From the NCBI GenBank assembly GCA_029245955.1, contig JAQWOH010000084.1:1-64000 (forward strand): a stretch of 64,000 nt of DNA, given 5' to 3'. Within the stretch, counting starts at the first letter, position 1. Each line of letters opens with the position of its first letter. Below are positions 8,607 through 18,117 of the stretch, one piece after another. Made by a program: the position numbers and the translations under genes. The notes beneath the pieces are model-generated. The model saw only the letters and a program-made list of their open reading frames with translations. It was not told where the DNA came from and did no database searches. The stretch comes from Fuerstiella sp. (GTDB lineage Bacteria > Planctomycetota > Planctomycetia > Planctomycetales > Planctomycetaceae).

Positions 8607-9749
8607 GTGACGCCCAGCGCCAATAATAAGCCCGATTCGTCCGGTTATCCTGAACTACCGTCGTGGCGCACAGTTGCAGTCATCTGTACTGGGCTGCTGC
8701 CTTGTCTGGCTGCCTGTCTGTTCGCGGTCTCGCCGTCAGGCCAGGCTCCTCTTGTTGTTACGAAATCACGGCCATCCCTGTTGTTTGCTACGTATATGTT
8801 TCATCACGGCGAGGAACCAGTGGAGCTGTCAGCGGTGCTGGAATCGGAATTTCCATTCGTGAACAAAGGTGATGTGCCGGTAACAATCGGCGACGTCACA
8901 ACCAGTTGCGGATGCATGCGGCCTCGTGTGTCACAGAAACAGGTGGCTCCGGGAGAAATGGGATGGCTGACCGTTCCGATTCAGACCATGAATCAATCGC
9001 CGGGATCGCACGAGTACACGTTGACAGTCAACTACACCGACACGACGTCGCGTCAGACAACGCTCATGATTAAGGCGGTCTTTCCCGAAAAGATGGTCGT
9101 CGTTCAGCCGAAGTCACTGTATCTTTCGCAGCGAACTGAAAAGCCGTTGCCGTTTAACGTGGCAATCAGTGACTTTCGAGATTCGCCAATGCGAGTCACC
9201 TCTGTTGAATCCACGGCGTCGTTCGTTTCTGCACACATTATCGCGGATACTTCCTCGCAGATCGTGCAGACGGCGTATCAGGAAGAGACACCGGGTTCAA
9301 CGGTTGAACTGCGTGGAGAAGTTTCAGGCCGTATTCCGCCCGGGCGCCACCATGTTCTTGTTACGGCAACAACAGACGATGCAGATTTTCCCGTCGTGAC
9401 CGTACCAATGCTGGTCAATGGTCCGGCATTCCCCCCCGGCGAAGCTCCCCTGACCAGTCCGTCCCAGTTGACTTTAGTCGCCAGTGACCACCCGGGCGCG
9501 CGTCGAGCAGCAAAGTTTGATCTGGTGATGCCGACTTCGTGGCAGATTTCTCATGCATCAGCGTGGCCATCGGAGCTTGCGGTTACGTATGGTGACCTCA
9601 GGCCATTTTCCGAACAGGAACGTGCACTGGAAGTTACTGTAAAACTGTCGGACCTGCCGGCGAAGGGGGTCAGCGACGGTGTGGTTCAGCTGATTGCGAA
9701 CGACGGGCGGGATCTGGTCACGGTGAGGGTGACATTTGCTACACCCTAG
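8607..9749 (+). CDS. DUF1573 domain-containing exported protein
   Basis: A 380-residue protein with an N-terminal membrane/signal segment (about 19-38). The DUF1573 core follows: FPFVNKGDVPVTIGDVTTSCGC, here split as FPFVNKGDV then TSCGC (about 88-105). The Ig-like DUF1573 fold is common in planctomycetes and Bacteroidetes and is of unknown function; the Cys pair in SCGC is conserved. The start is GTG with a GGAAG sequence nine bases upstream. The 3' end overlaps the convergent SDR gene by 11 bases. Confidence 0.82.
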   Translation: MTPSANNKPDSSGYPELPSWRTVAVICTGLLPCLAACLFAVSPSGQAPLVVTKSRPSLLFATYMFHHGEEPVELSAVLESEFPFVNKGDVPVTIGDVTTSCGCMRPRVSQKQVAPGEMGWLTVPIQTMNQSPGSHEYTLTVNYTDTTSRQTTLMIKAVFPEKMVVVQPKSLYLSQRTEKPLPFNVAISDFRDSPMRVTSVESTASFVSAHIIADTSSQIVQTAYQEETPGSTVELRGEVSGRIPPGRHHVLVTATTDDADFPVVTVPMLVNGPAFPPGEAPLTSPSQLTLVASDHPGARRAAKFDLVMPTSWQISHASAWPSELAVTYGDLRPFSEQERALEVTVKLSDLPAKGVSDGVVQLIANDGRDLVTVRVTFATP

Positions 9750-10605
9750 GTTGATCCGGGTTTTCGCTCGTGGTGGCGTTCTTTTCATCAGACGTCATTT
9801 TCGCGGCACGCCGCAGAAACCGTCTGGAAACTGCCGTTGTTAACTTTTCGCCGATCCGTGGGAAGATCTCACGCAGTACAACGGCAGGCCGCATGGGCGG
9901 CCAGTTGACGATGATCTCCGGAGGTCCGGAATGAATGCCTTTCAGCACCGCGTTCGCCACAGCTTTTGTAGACGTGCCTCCCAGAGCCAACGACGTCTTC
10001 TTTCCCGTGGCCCGGACTATACGATCGTAGATACCACCGTTCCGCGTGAAGCCTGGACAGATGGCGGTGGCGGTGATGCCAAGATTCAGGTATTCGCCAC
10101 GAAGTCCCAGAGTGAATGCAATCAGCCCCGCCTTGGTTGCTCCGTAGACACTGCCATACGGGGGGCAGAGCTTGCCGGCCGTTGATGCCATGTTGATGAT
10201 CGCTCCGGAGCCCTGCTGCAGCATATGTGGCACAACCAGCCGGCTCAGTACGATTGCTCCTGTCAGATTCGTTTCGATGGTCTGCAGGATTTCGTCAGTT
10301 TCGACTTCTTCGAAATGACAGAAGCATTCCACCCCCGCATTGTTGATCAGTACATCGATTCTTTCGAAACGGTCGATTGTCTGTTCTACCAAAGCGTTCA
10401 GGTCATTTGGGTCTGATACGTCTGTCCGCACAACCAGAACATCAGTTCCACCTGCGCTGAGCTCATCGCCCAAGTGCTGCAGTTTGTCTTCAGAACGGGC
10501 CGCCAGAACGACCGTGGCTTTCTCGGTTGCAAGTCGCTTTGCGAGGTCATAGCCGATTCCGGCAGAAGCCCCGGTGATGATGACGACTTTGTCCTGCAAT
10601 GACAT
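9739..10605 (-). CDS. short-chain dehydrogenase/reductase
   Basis: A 288-residue classical SDR. It shows the NAD(P)-binding TGASAGIG motif (11-18), a DVSDPND acidic turn, NNAG, a catalytic Ser in NMAST and the YGATK (Y-x3-K) pair, followed by CPGFTR. The AARSEDKL segment after the second strand, with Arg, favours NADP(H). The C-terminus has a 45-residue charged extension (RRFLRRAAKM) typical of SDRs that associate with the membrane. The substrate is not predictable. It overlaps the DUF1573 gene tail-to-tail. Confidence 0.9.
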   Translation of the reverse strand: MSLQDKVVIITGASAGIGYDLAKRLATEKATVVLAARSEDKLQHLGDELSAGGTDVLVVRTDVSDPNDLNALVEQTIDRFERIDVLINNAGVECFCHFEEVETDEILQTIETNLTGAIVLSRLVVPHMLQQGSGAIINMASTAGKLCPPYGSVYGATKAGLIAFTLGLRGEYLNLGITATAICPGFTRNGGIYDRIVRATGKKTSLALGGTSTKAVANAVLKGIHSGPPEIIVNWPPMRPAVVLREIFPRIGEKLTTAVSRRFLRRAAKMTSDEKNATTSENPDQPRV

Positions 10606-10953
10606 AGGTGTTGTTCTCTGAAATAACTCGGGCGACGGTTGTCACTACGAACGTCAACAGTTGAAGTCGATCGGTGTTTACTCCCGGAGCATCGCATATT
10701 CCACCAGGCTCGTCGAACACCAATTGTGAAATTCGAAGAATGCGATAAGGCAAATCACACGTCCGCCGGTTGCGAACACGGAAAGGTCACGTCATAGTCA
10801 TTCTCTCTGAGAATCCGTCAAGCATAACCTGTTTTCGTCCGTCCTGCGGGCTCGATGTGTCCGTCGCGGATCTGGCAGGATGGTTTCTGACCGGATTCTG
10901 CCGTTAAGCGTTCAACATGTCCCGCATGACCATTTTGCCCACTGATTGCACTA
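10606..10953. other. intergenic region between SDR and sulfatase starts
   Basis: About 350 bases between divergent genes, expected to hold both promoters. Translations in all frames are short and without recognisable domains; I see no RNA gene or repeat. Confidence 0.5.
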
Positions 10954-12534
10954 ATGAAAAGTTTTCCCTTCGTTACGATCTTTGTCCTGCTGACCGCCCC
11001 CTATGCTTCTGCAGCGGACCGCCCGAACATATTCATTGCTATCAGCGATGATGTTTCCTTTCCGCACGCCTCGGCACATGGTTCGAAAATGGTCAGTACG
11101 CCTGCCTTTGATCGCGTTGCCGCAGACGGCGTTCTGTTCAGCAATGCGTTCTGTCCGGCGCCTGGCTGCAGTCCCTCACGCGCCGCATTTCTGACGGGAC
11201 GTCACATCTGGATGATTGAGGAGGCGGGTACTCATGCCAGTTACTTCCCGGCGAAGTATCAGACATTTCCGGAAGCGCTGCAGGAGTCCGGGTATTTTGT
11301 CGGCGCCACGGGCAAAGCATGGAGCCCCGGCGACTACAGGCACAACGGCCGCGAACACAATCCCGCCGGTAAACGGTATGGCGAAAAGAAAAGCGGTTAC
11401 GTGGGTGGATTCAAGAAATTTATGAACGAACGGCCAAAGGACCGGCCGTTTTGTTTTTGGTTTGGCAGTTCGGATGCGCACCGCAGCTATAAGAAGGGAT
11501 CGGGGCTCGCAAAAGGCAAGGCACTGGATCAGGCCGAAGTACCGAAGTTCCTGCCGGACCATCCGGAAATTCGCAGCGATCTTCTGGACTATGCTTTTGA
11601 AGTCGAACGTTTTGACGACGACTGCGAGCAGATGCTGAAAGTACTTGAGGCCGCAGGTGAACTGGACAATACACTGGTGATCATCACCAGTGACAATGGC
11701 ATGCCGTTTCCGCGAGCGAAAGCGAACTGCTACGAGTACGGGATTCATATGCCTCTGGCCCTTTGCTGGAAGGACAGTGTGCCGAGCGGACGAAAGCTGA
11801 ATGACCTGGTTGGCTTCGTGGATCTGACAGCCACAATTTACGAAGCGGCCGGCGTGGATTCACCAACGGAATTTCCCGTCGTCGGCAGGAGCCTGGTTGC
11901 GGACCTGAAATCAAACAAATCCGGAACCGCCGATCCAGCTCGTGACGCTGTGTACGTGGGCCGGGAACGGCATTCGTCGTCGCGGTTCAATACGCTCGGA
12001 TATCCTCAGCGAGCAATTCGCACTCAGGATTATCTGTACATCTACAACTTCAAGTCGGAACGCTGGCCGGCCGGAACACCGCAGAAATATGGCAAAGCGG
12101 TATACAACGATGATGGCAGCCTGCAATCATCCCGGCTGGGTCCGAAACACGGCGGTTATCACGACATTGATGCGTGTCCTTCACTGACCTTTCTGATCGA
12201 AAACCGAGACGACGCCGACTTCGGCAGGTATCTGGGGTGGTCCGTCGACAAACGTCCGACCGAAGAGCTGTTCGACATCAAAGCCGATTCAGCCTGCTTG
12301 CACAACCTGGCTGCTGATCCGAAAATGGCCGCTGTGAAGAAGCGGCTCAATCAGCGACTGATGAAGGAACTTACAGAAACCAAAGATGTTCGTGTCCTGG
12401 ATGGCGGTGACGTCTGGGAAACCTACCCCCGAATCAGCAGTCTCAGGTGGTTTGAGACTCCTGATTGGACAAAGCAGAACCCCGCTGCTGTGCCCCAACA
12501 GGCATGGCTTGACGCCCGACGTCCGAAAAAGTGA
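10954..12534 (+). CDS. secreted sulfatase (arylsulfatase/heparan N-sulfatase-like)
   Basis: A 526-residue exported sulfatase that would hydrolyse sulfate esters of polysaccharides. A signal peptide (1-20, ending ASA) precedes the metal-binding DD (32-33) and the formylglycine motif C-S-P-S-R at 72-76, followed by AAFLTGRH. Later ITSDNG supplies the second metal-binding Asp/Asn pair. Length and the C-terminal VWETYPR-type end fit the heparan-sulfatase-like branch abundant in planctomycetes. A formylglycine-generating enzyme is needed for activity and is not in this window. It converges with a disrupted VCBS gene. Confidence 0.92.
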   Translation: MKSFPFVTIFVLLTAPYASAADRPNIFIAISDDVSFPHASAHGSKMVSTPAFDRVAADGVLFSNAFCPAPGCSPSRAAFLTGRHIWMIEEAGTHASYFPAKYQTFPEALQESGYFVGATGKAWSPGDYRHNGREHNPAGKRYGEKKSGYVGGFKKFMNERPKDRPFCFWFGSSDAHRSYKKGSGLAKGKALDQAEVPKFLPDHPEIRSDLLDYAFEVERFDDDCEQMLKVLEAAGELDNTLVIITSDNGMPFPRAKANCYEYGIHMPLALCWKDSVPSGRKLNDLVGFVDLTATIYEAAGVDSPTEFPVVGRSLVADLKSNKSGTADPARDAVYVGRERHSSSRFNTLGYPQRAIRTQDYLYIYNFKSERWPAGTPQKYGKAVYNDDGSLQSSRLGPKHGGYHDIDACPSLTFLIENRDDADFGRYLGWSVDKRPTEELFDIKADSACLHNLAADPKMAAVKKRLNQRLMKELTETKDVRVLDGGDVWETYPRISSLRWFETPDWTKQNPAAVPQQAWLDARRPKK

Positions 12535-12639
12535 CGGGAAATGCCCGGCCTGGCTGTCCAAGAGTCCGGGACAGTATCAATTTGCGAGTCTGTTCGGTTT
12601 CCCAGCGGGGGCTCGCATCCGTTGGCGGTCGGCACTGTC

Positions 12640-13804
12640 TCAGTTGACGGAGTTTTCATAACAGATGACGCCGAGGTTATCCCGTTCTTCACACGTCAGC
12701 AGGTCATGATCTCCATCCCGGGCCAGATCCGGCAGTTTAATGCGATCAAACTTGCTGCCCGCCGTGTTGCCGCTGAAATCGTTAAAGGCCCGATGCTGCG
12801 GCTCAGTGTCATTCGTTGTTTGTGTCGGTGCTCCGGACAGCCAGTAGACTCCCACTTTCCCTTCGGCATGTTTACATTTGCAGTCCAGGTCCATGTGGCC
12901 GTCGTTGTTCACGTCGCCAAACGCAGTACCTTTACCGCCACCGATGCCATCAGAATGAATGATTCTGGGGGATTCCCACGGTTCCGGAAGGTCTGCTCCC
13001 GGCGTCAGCAGCCGCACGTAGCCGTTGCGGGTGTTACAGGCAACGGTCAGTTTGTTATCGACGTTGCCGATGTCCAGAAACATGGCTTCAAGGTCTTTGC
13101 CGCCAATCAGGTGATCTTTCCACACGACTGATTGTGCGGTCGTCTGATTTTCCAGCCAGCCGACGCTGCGAAAAATGCCTTTTCGGTCGGAGTAAACGAT
13201 GTTGTCGTCGACGTTGAAGCGACATGATCCAGCCGGACTTTCGGAGGTCACGGAACCGAGCGTCTTCATCGCGTCTTTCCAGGTTCTAAAGTGTGATCTG
13301 AGCGTTCGGATCTTTACTGCCGAAGATCAGTGACCTGCCGTCCAGCGGTTCGCAGAACATCCAGCGTGTGTAGTTGACTGACACGTGAACGGGCTTTGTT
13401 ATCCATGCAGCAGAATCTCGTACTGATTCCCGCGACACGGCACGGCCGGTATTCAAATGGAAAAACACAGCCTGATGTTTGCTCTCACAACGACTTACGA
13501 CGTCCAGCCAGCCATCGTCATTGACGTCGGTAAAGACCGCGTCTTCCGGCGATCTAACGCTGCCGACCTGAATTGACGGCCACGGGTTGCGACCGACGGA
13601 CGCATCGGACTGAAAACAGATTCGAATCTTTCCGCCTTCTTCCCAGCCCGTCACGATATCCAGCCGACCGTCCTTGTCGACATCAGCCAAACGTACTCCG
13701 TCGGCGCCTCGTGACGCATTGTCAGTCGTGTGCAGTGTCCATGGCTCACCAGCCATCGTCGCTGTCGATGCGGTTACCAGCAGGAAAAGCACAATGCGAT
13801 TCAT
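12640..13804 (-). pseudogene. VCBS/FG-GAP repeat protein, disrupted
   Basis: The remains of a secreted beta-propeller protein. ATG at 13804 (AAGGAA upstream) begins a signal peptide ending MAG, then repeat blades with Ca-binding loops (DVDKDGRLDIV, DVNDDGWLDVV). The frame stops at TAG 13286-13288 where I expect Trp (ITL-stop-NLERRDEDARFRDL). It then reads on as KSGWIMSL and must shift frame near 13240 to continue as FNVDDNIVYSDRKG and GDVNNDGHMDL. The loop at the shift is also shortened. A nonsense codon plus a frameshift in one gene suggests real inactivation. The two halves alone would be ORFs of 199 and 209 residues. Confidence 0.75.
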
Positions 13805-13891
13805 AAGGGGGTTCCTTGATGACAGGGCACGACGACCACTCTGTTCGGCAGGAAGCATGTGCTGCGTGCTCCACATACCGCCCAATTCGTA

Positions 13892-14377
13892 CTATTTGGG
13901 TTTGGCCCCTGCCAGTTTGTGAACGGCATTGAATTCTGTTTCCGTCACGGGCGTAATCGACAGCCGATTACCTTTACTCATGACAGCCATCTCTGCAGTA
14001 ATCTTATCCAGCTTCAACTGCTCGCGCGTGACCGGTGTTTCGAAGATCTGCGTCAGCTTCACGTCAACCATATACCACCGAGGATTCTCAGGGTCACTTT
14101 TGGCGTCGTAGTACTTGTGGGACGGATCGAATGAAAAGTGATCCGGATATCCGTCCTTCACCACCTCAGCTGTTCCGGCAATTGCCATTGGGGCGATGCG
14201 GCTGTGATAAAACAACACGTGATCCCCTTTCTTGATATCGTCCCGCAGCATGTTGCGGACCTGATAGTTCCGCACTCCTTCCCACGTTGTTCGCTTCCCT
14301 TTTTCTGCGGCAAGATCCTGTATGGAATAGACATTGGGTTCTGATTTGAACAACCAGAATCGGCGTTTGGTGGCCAT
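13892..14377 (-). CDS. EVE domain protein
   Basis: A 161-residue single-domain EVE protein (thymocyte nuclear protein 1 type). The opening FWLFKSEPNVYSI, WEGVRNYQVRN, GDHVLFYHS and the GTAEVV/YPDHFSFD segment are characteristic. EVE is a PUA-like fold that binds modified bases in DNA or RNA; the bacterial role is not settled. ATG 14377 is chosen because the longer frame begins with TTG. It stands alone between a dead VCBS gene and a divergent methyltransferase. Confidence 0.9.
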   Translation of the reverse strand: MATKRRFWLFKSEPNVYSIQDLAAEKGKRTTWEGVRNYQVRNMLRDDIKKGDHVLFYHSRIAPMAIAGTAEVVKDGYPDHFSFDPSHKYYDAKSDPENPRWYMVDVKLTQIFETPVTREQLKLDKITAEMAVMSKGNRLSITPVTETEFNAVHKLAGAKPK

Positions 14378-14737
14378 GTACAGCAATCTCTTTTCCAGAC
14401 CGGACGGTCAGAATGCAGTGAATGTGAGTGGATGTTGCAGCCAGGGACAATGGTAAATTGCACAACTGCCATGCCGCTGCATTGATGATTAAGATGAAAT
14501 GCGGAATCGAACACACTTTAGCAGCCCGTGGCGAAAGGCCCAACGTATGGCGTCTGCTGAACATGACGAATTGCTTACTCCCGGTCGCTCAGGATCATCA
14601 ATAGAAGCAATGCGGTCGGTGAACTCGTATTCGAAATCGCAATTACACGCCCCTGTTGAGGTTTCCCACGCTCTGAGACGCTCCTATTATTCGGTCTTCG
14701 CACTACAAATGCCCACTCACATCAGACAACGGACCTC
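14378..14737. other. intergenic region upstream of methyltransferase
   Basis: About 360 bases between divergent starts. Only short, unconvincing ORFs are present and I see no RNA gene or repeat; promoters for both flanking genes are expected here. Confidence 0.45.
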
Positions 14738-15421
14738 ATGTCAGACGCCGCGTCCAGCCGACCGTACCGCGAAATCACCACCTGCACCGAGTCATACTTT
14801 GAGCGAAAGGGCGATTCTGCGCTGGGAATGGGATGGCCCAATATTCCGGATGCTGTTCGACGCTATGACGTGATGCTGGATGTGATTCGTCCGACGTCAA
14901 AGAAGCTTCGTGTGCTGGACTTTGGCTGCGGGACCGGACACCTGCTGGAACATATTCAGCAGCGCGGCGACCTGCAGATCGATTACCACGGCGTTGACCT
15001 GTCTGACCGGTTCATTGACATCTGCCGTCAAAAACACCCGCACGAAGAGTTTACTGCCGGAGATGTGCTGCAGCATCCCGAGCTGCTGCGGACGTACGAC
15101 TACGCTATTATTAACGGAGTTTTTACATCGAAATGTTCCATGACGCACGATCAAATGTTTGGCTTCGTTCAGCGGATTCTGAAGCTGGTTTACAGTCAGG
15201 TGACCAAAGGCATGGCCTTTAACGCGACCAGCAAGCAGGTTGACTGGGAGCGAGACGACCTGTTTCACCTGCCACTGGATCAAATTGCAGGATTTCTGTG
15301 TGCTGAAGTCAGTCGCAACTTCGTGATTCGCAACGACTACGGCCTGTACGAATTCACGACATATGTTTTCCACGACGATGCTGGAACAAACAACGTGGAC
15401 AGCCTTTCCGCATCGTGCTGA
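14738..15421 (+). CDS. class I SAM-dependent methyltransferase
   Basis: A 227-residue methyltransferase with a Rossmann fold. Motif I VLDFGCGTGHLLEH (about 61-74) binds SAM, HGVDLSDRFI gives the acidic residue after strand 2, and FTAGDVLQ gives motif III. The N-terminal TESYFERKGDS and the late SKQVDWERDDLFH segment fit a small-molecule methyltransferase group common in planctomycetes; the substrate is unknown. The M41 peptidase gene begins 56 bases downstream on the same strand. Confidence 0.87.
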   Translation: MSDAASSRPYREITTCTESYFERKGDSALGMGWPNIPDAVRRYDVMLDVIRPTSKKLRVLDFGCGTGHLLEHIQQRGDLQIDYHGVDLSDRFIDICRQKHPHEEFTAGDVLQHPELLRTYDYAIINGVFTSKCSMTHDQMFGFVQRILKLVYSQVTKGMAFNATSKQVDWERDDLFHLPLDQIAGFLCAEVSRNFVIRNDYGLYEFTTYVFHDDAGTNNVDSLSASC

Positions 15422-15477
15422 TGATATGAAACTTCACCACTCCGTCATGCACCTGATTCCATGAGCTTTCACTGGTC

Positions 15478-16008
15478 ATGAAGAACGACGCGCGAGGAAA
15501 GGAAGTGCCTTCCGGTAAATTGTCTGAATCGAATGCGACCAGACTGACTGCAACCGCATATCATGAGGCCGGTCATGCTGTCATGGCGCTGCTGCTGGGG
15601 CGATTGATTGAAAAGGTCACGATTTTGCCCGCACAACTGCATACCGGCGGTGGTCGACTGGGTGCGTGCAAAATTCAGAAAGGACGATCTAAAGCGTCTC
15701 GGGACGTGGTGGAAGATGAGGTACTGATATTGTTGGCAGGCATGGTGGCGGAAAGTCACTTTACGGGCCGGTATTGCGAGGAAGGGGCAGCTCAGGACCT
15801 GCGAGCGGTCAAACGGTTGCTGACAAATCGAACACAGAGCGATCGCAGCATCGAGCGATTGACGCGTCGCCTCGTTGATAAAACGGAACACATTCTTGGT
15901 ACCGCAGAGCATGCGAAAGCTGTTCACATGGTCTCCCGGGAATTGCTGCAAAAACAGACCATCACCGGACGAGCCGTGCAGCATATACTTCGGCAGGCAC
16001 TGCAGTAA
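15478..16008 (+). CDS. stand-alone M41 (FtsH-type) metallopeptidase domain protein
   Basis: A 176-residue protein corresponding to the peptidase half of FtsH without its AAA+ ATPase or membrane helices. The zinc motif HEAGH lies at 28-32 (AYHEAGHAVMALLLG). LAGMVAE and the downstream Asp (AAQDLRAVKRLL) match the third zinc ligand region of M41. Homologous 'peptidase M41-like' proteins occur in many bacteria without known function; lacking its own unfoldase, it may act on unstructured substrates or need a partner. The start ATG has only a weak upstream GGTC. Confidence 0.85.
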   Translation: MKNDARGKEVPSGKLSESNATRLTATAYHEAGHAVMALLLGRLIEKVTILPAQLHTGGGRLGACKIQKGRSKASRDVVEDEVLILLAGMVAESHFTGRYCEEGAAQDLRAVKRLLTNRTQSDRSIERLTRRLVDKTEHILGTAEHAKAVHMVSRELLQKQTITGRAVQHILRQALQ

Positions 16009-16051
16009 TCGACTTCAGATCACTTGTCGCTGAACGCTATGTGCAGAACCA

Positions 16052-16441
16052 TCAGTCTAACTGTGTGAGGTGACCTTTCAGGACTCGCAATGTCCGGCGC
16101 ACGCCATCCGCTCCGACTTTGGATGCGTGGCCGGGCCCCTGGTCATCGATAAAAGCGACCAGACAACCCGGGCCAATAAACGTTTCCTGCAGATGATCGG
16201 GTGCTCCGAAGAAAACAGAGAATCCGCCCTCGTGCACCTCCTGAAGATAAGTCACTGGTCCGTGATCCGCGTGATGAGCGGCATTGTGCAGCCCTTTTTC
16301 CTGACCGGCAGCCAGTTGTTGTTCAGTCGTTTCCAGAATAAGCCCGTCCAGCAACGCGGAATCCACTTCCGTTTCGACAAGTTCAGACAGTTTTTCCGGA
16401 GAATTGTCACAGCAAACGACGCTGACCCTGAGTCTGTTCAT
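16052..16441 (-). CDS. hypothetical protein (~130 aa)
   Basis: This frame reads as plausible protein from MNRLRVSVVCCDNSPEKL through VETEVDSALLDGLIL to GVRRTLRVLKGHLTQLD. It has balanced composition and charge alternation, whereas the overlapping plus-strand ORF is less protein-like. No known domain, signal peptide or membrane segment is visible. It is convergent with the M41 gene. Confidence 0.5.
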   Translation of the reverse strand: MNRLRVSVVCCDNSPEKLSELVETEVDSALLDGLILETTEQQLAAGQEKGLHNAAHHADHGPVTYLQEVHEGGFSVFFGAPDHLQETFIGPGCLVAFIDDQGPGHASKVGADGVRRTLRVLKGHLTQLD

Positions 16442-16973
16442 CGATTCAACCCCTTCCATTAACGTACGCGGCAAATATTTGCGCTAAACTGCAACGAGTC
16501 GTTCTACACGAGGCCGATGCAATTTGTCGCGCCAGTTGCCTGGGTTTCGGAGAAACAGGCGCGAGCAGTTTACAGCAGGTCCATACCGTGGCAAAGCGGT
16601 GCCGGACAGTACAGAGAATCGATCTGTGTGTGAAGGAGCACATGAACCAAATTCAATTTCGGTCCGGTGCGATCGTCAGGAGCACAGAGAAACCGATCAC
16701 CGTTTCAATGAGACTTAGTCCGGAATGACTCAATTGCCTGCAGGCTGGCCTGAGATTCCCGCTCCTGTTGTTCGGTTTCGAAGCATGAAGGATCTTTTCC
16801 TTCCAATGCGCACGGCTCGCCGCAACGACGCGGGATCCGTTTTCAATGATTCCGGTCTGCGTATTTCGTGCGGTCTCGCGATGCTATACCTTGAGTGACT
16901 ATCCAGCGAACGATCTGATCTGAGATCGTTGGTCAACGAATTCGTGTCTCAGTCAGACAGACGAGAAAGAATT
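16442..16973. other. intergenic region without recognised gene
   Basis: About 530 bases between a hypothetical gene and the haemoglobin remnant. Short ORFs on both strands show no family features. Promoter(s) for the flanking genes are likely here; nothing else is seen. Confidence 0.4.
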
Positions 16974-17335
16974 ATGATTTCAAATGGTTCTGATACTCTC
17001 TTCGAACGCATCGGCGGCGCGGAGAGCGTCGGTGAAATGGTCCAACCGTTTTATGTCCGGGTTCCGGCAGATCCGCGACTGCGTCCGTTCTTGAAAATAC
17101 GTCACTTGAAAAACCGGTCCGTGTGCAGCAGGAGTTCTTCGCTGCCGCACTGGACGACCCGCCGGGAACGGGTGATCCTGACCTCGCTAAGATTCACCAG
17201 GGGACGGGCATCGGCCGGGAGCACGTCATACTGTCTGTAAATCACCGTATTTCCGTACTGGACGAACGCACGCCATTAGTCGACGGGATGCTATGGACAT
17301 CGTATTGCGACGTACAGTGCCCAGGTGATCGGTGA
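16974..17335 (+). pseudogene. truncated haemoglobin, frameshifted
   Basis: The first frame gives MISNGSDTLFERIGG, ESVGEMVQPFYVRV and ADPRLRPFLK, the classic start of a truncated (2/2) globin. At about 17095-17102 the frame must shift to continue as TSLEKPVRVQQEFFAAALDD and KIHQGTGIGREHV, the distal helices with the H-x-G-x-x-I proximal-His region. Restoring one A in the run at TTGAAAATACG joins both halves as FLKNTSLEKP, so the lesion is a single-base loss in an A tract. It may be a real mutation or an assembly error. The 3' end (after LDERTPL) also looks unlike other globins. Confidence 0.65.
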
Positions 17336-17451
17336 ATCCGGTGGTGCTGACGGATAGATTACGATAATTGATCATTGCCGTTGTTGTGCCTGGCTGATGC
17401 GCCACGCACGCTGCTTCAGTCATCCGTCGTACATGGAATGTCCCGGCAGCG

Positions 17452-18117
17452 TCACAGGCCAGCGGTGCTTGAGGAATGCCGACGTGCCAGAAGTTCGCCA
17501 TATTGTGGCAGCAGGTCACAGCCGATGACGTACCCGTCAGAATCGCATTCCTCGAATTCTGTTACGGTGGTTTCGCCCCATTTCGGCTCGACGGACAGAT
17601 GAATGAGACTGTCGTCTCCGATAACAGTGGCGGGGTAATGGCAATTCACTTCAAGGGCAGTCTGGCTTACGAGGCACAGTCCGTGCAGTGAATAGTTGAT
17701 GATTCGGGCTGTTCGCTGTCCATGGTAGTTGTCTGTGACGAGTACTTGAATATCAACCGGATAGCGAATGTTTAGACGGCGGTCGTCCATCAGCCGGTGT
17801 GCCAGCAGTTCGTTCAGGCGGCTGGCGGAAAACAGAGCCACAATTCGTGTATCGCCCTCTGTGGTGGCCCAGTGGACGATGCCGGACTGTTCGGACAGAA
17901 GTTTCGTGGCACCCTCGTACAACGAAAACGTTATTGAATCTCCGGCAGTCGGATGACCTGCGGCGTTCGCAACGATCAACACGATTTCCTGCGAACTAAT
18001 GGCTCGCACAGCACACTTGACGATCGTTTTGTCGTTGTTGTTCACGTACACCGTAATGTTCAGGATCCGGCCCGATGTCAATCTGCAGTCCACGGTCCTG
18101 TTGATTGGAGTTGACAT
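17452..18117 (-). CDS. PilZ-like domain protein
   Basis: A protein of about 221 residues with a C-terminal PilZ-like domain. RRLNIRYPV gives the R-x3-R c-di-GMP-binding arm, and INYSLHGLCL gives the [DN]-x-S-x-x-G motif about 30 residues later. The N-terminal half (INRTVDCRLTSG ... FSLYEGATKLLSEQSG) resembles a YcgR-N/flagellar-brake-like barrel preceding PilZ, but less clearly. It would act as a cytoplasmic c-di-GMP receptor. ATG 18117 has CGGA eight bases upstream; the longer frame begins with TTG. No operon partner is evident. Confidence 0.68.
   Translation of the reverse strand: MSTPINRTVDCRLTSGRILNITVYVNNNDKTIVKCAVRAISSQEIVLIVANAAGHPTAGDSITFSLYEGATKLLSEQSGIVHWATTEGDTRIVALFSASRLNELLAHRLMDDRRLNIRYPVDIQVLVTDNYHGQRTARIINYSLHGLCLVSQTALEVNCHYPATVIGDDSLIHLSVEPKWGETTVTEFEECDSDGYVIGCDLLPQYGELLARRHSSSTAGL

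Noticed and set aside
16070..16462. 130-codon plus-strand ORF
   Set aside because: It overlaps a more protein-like minus-strand frame and shows no domain or ribosome-binding site.
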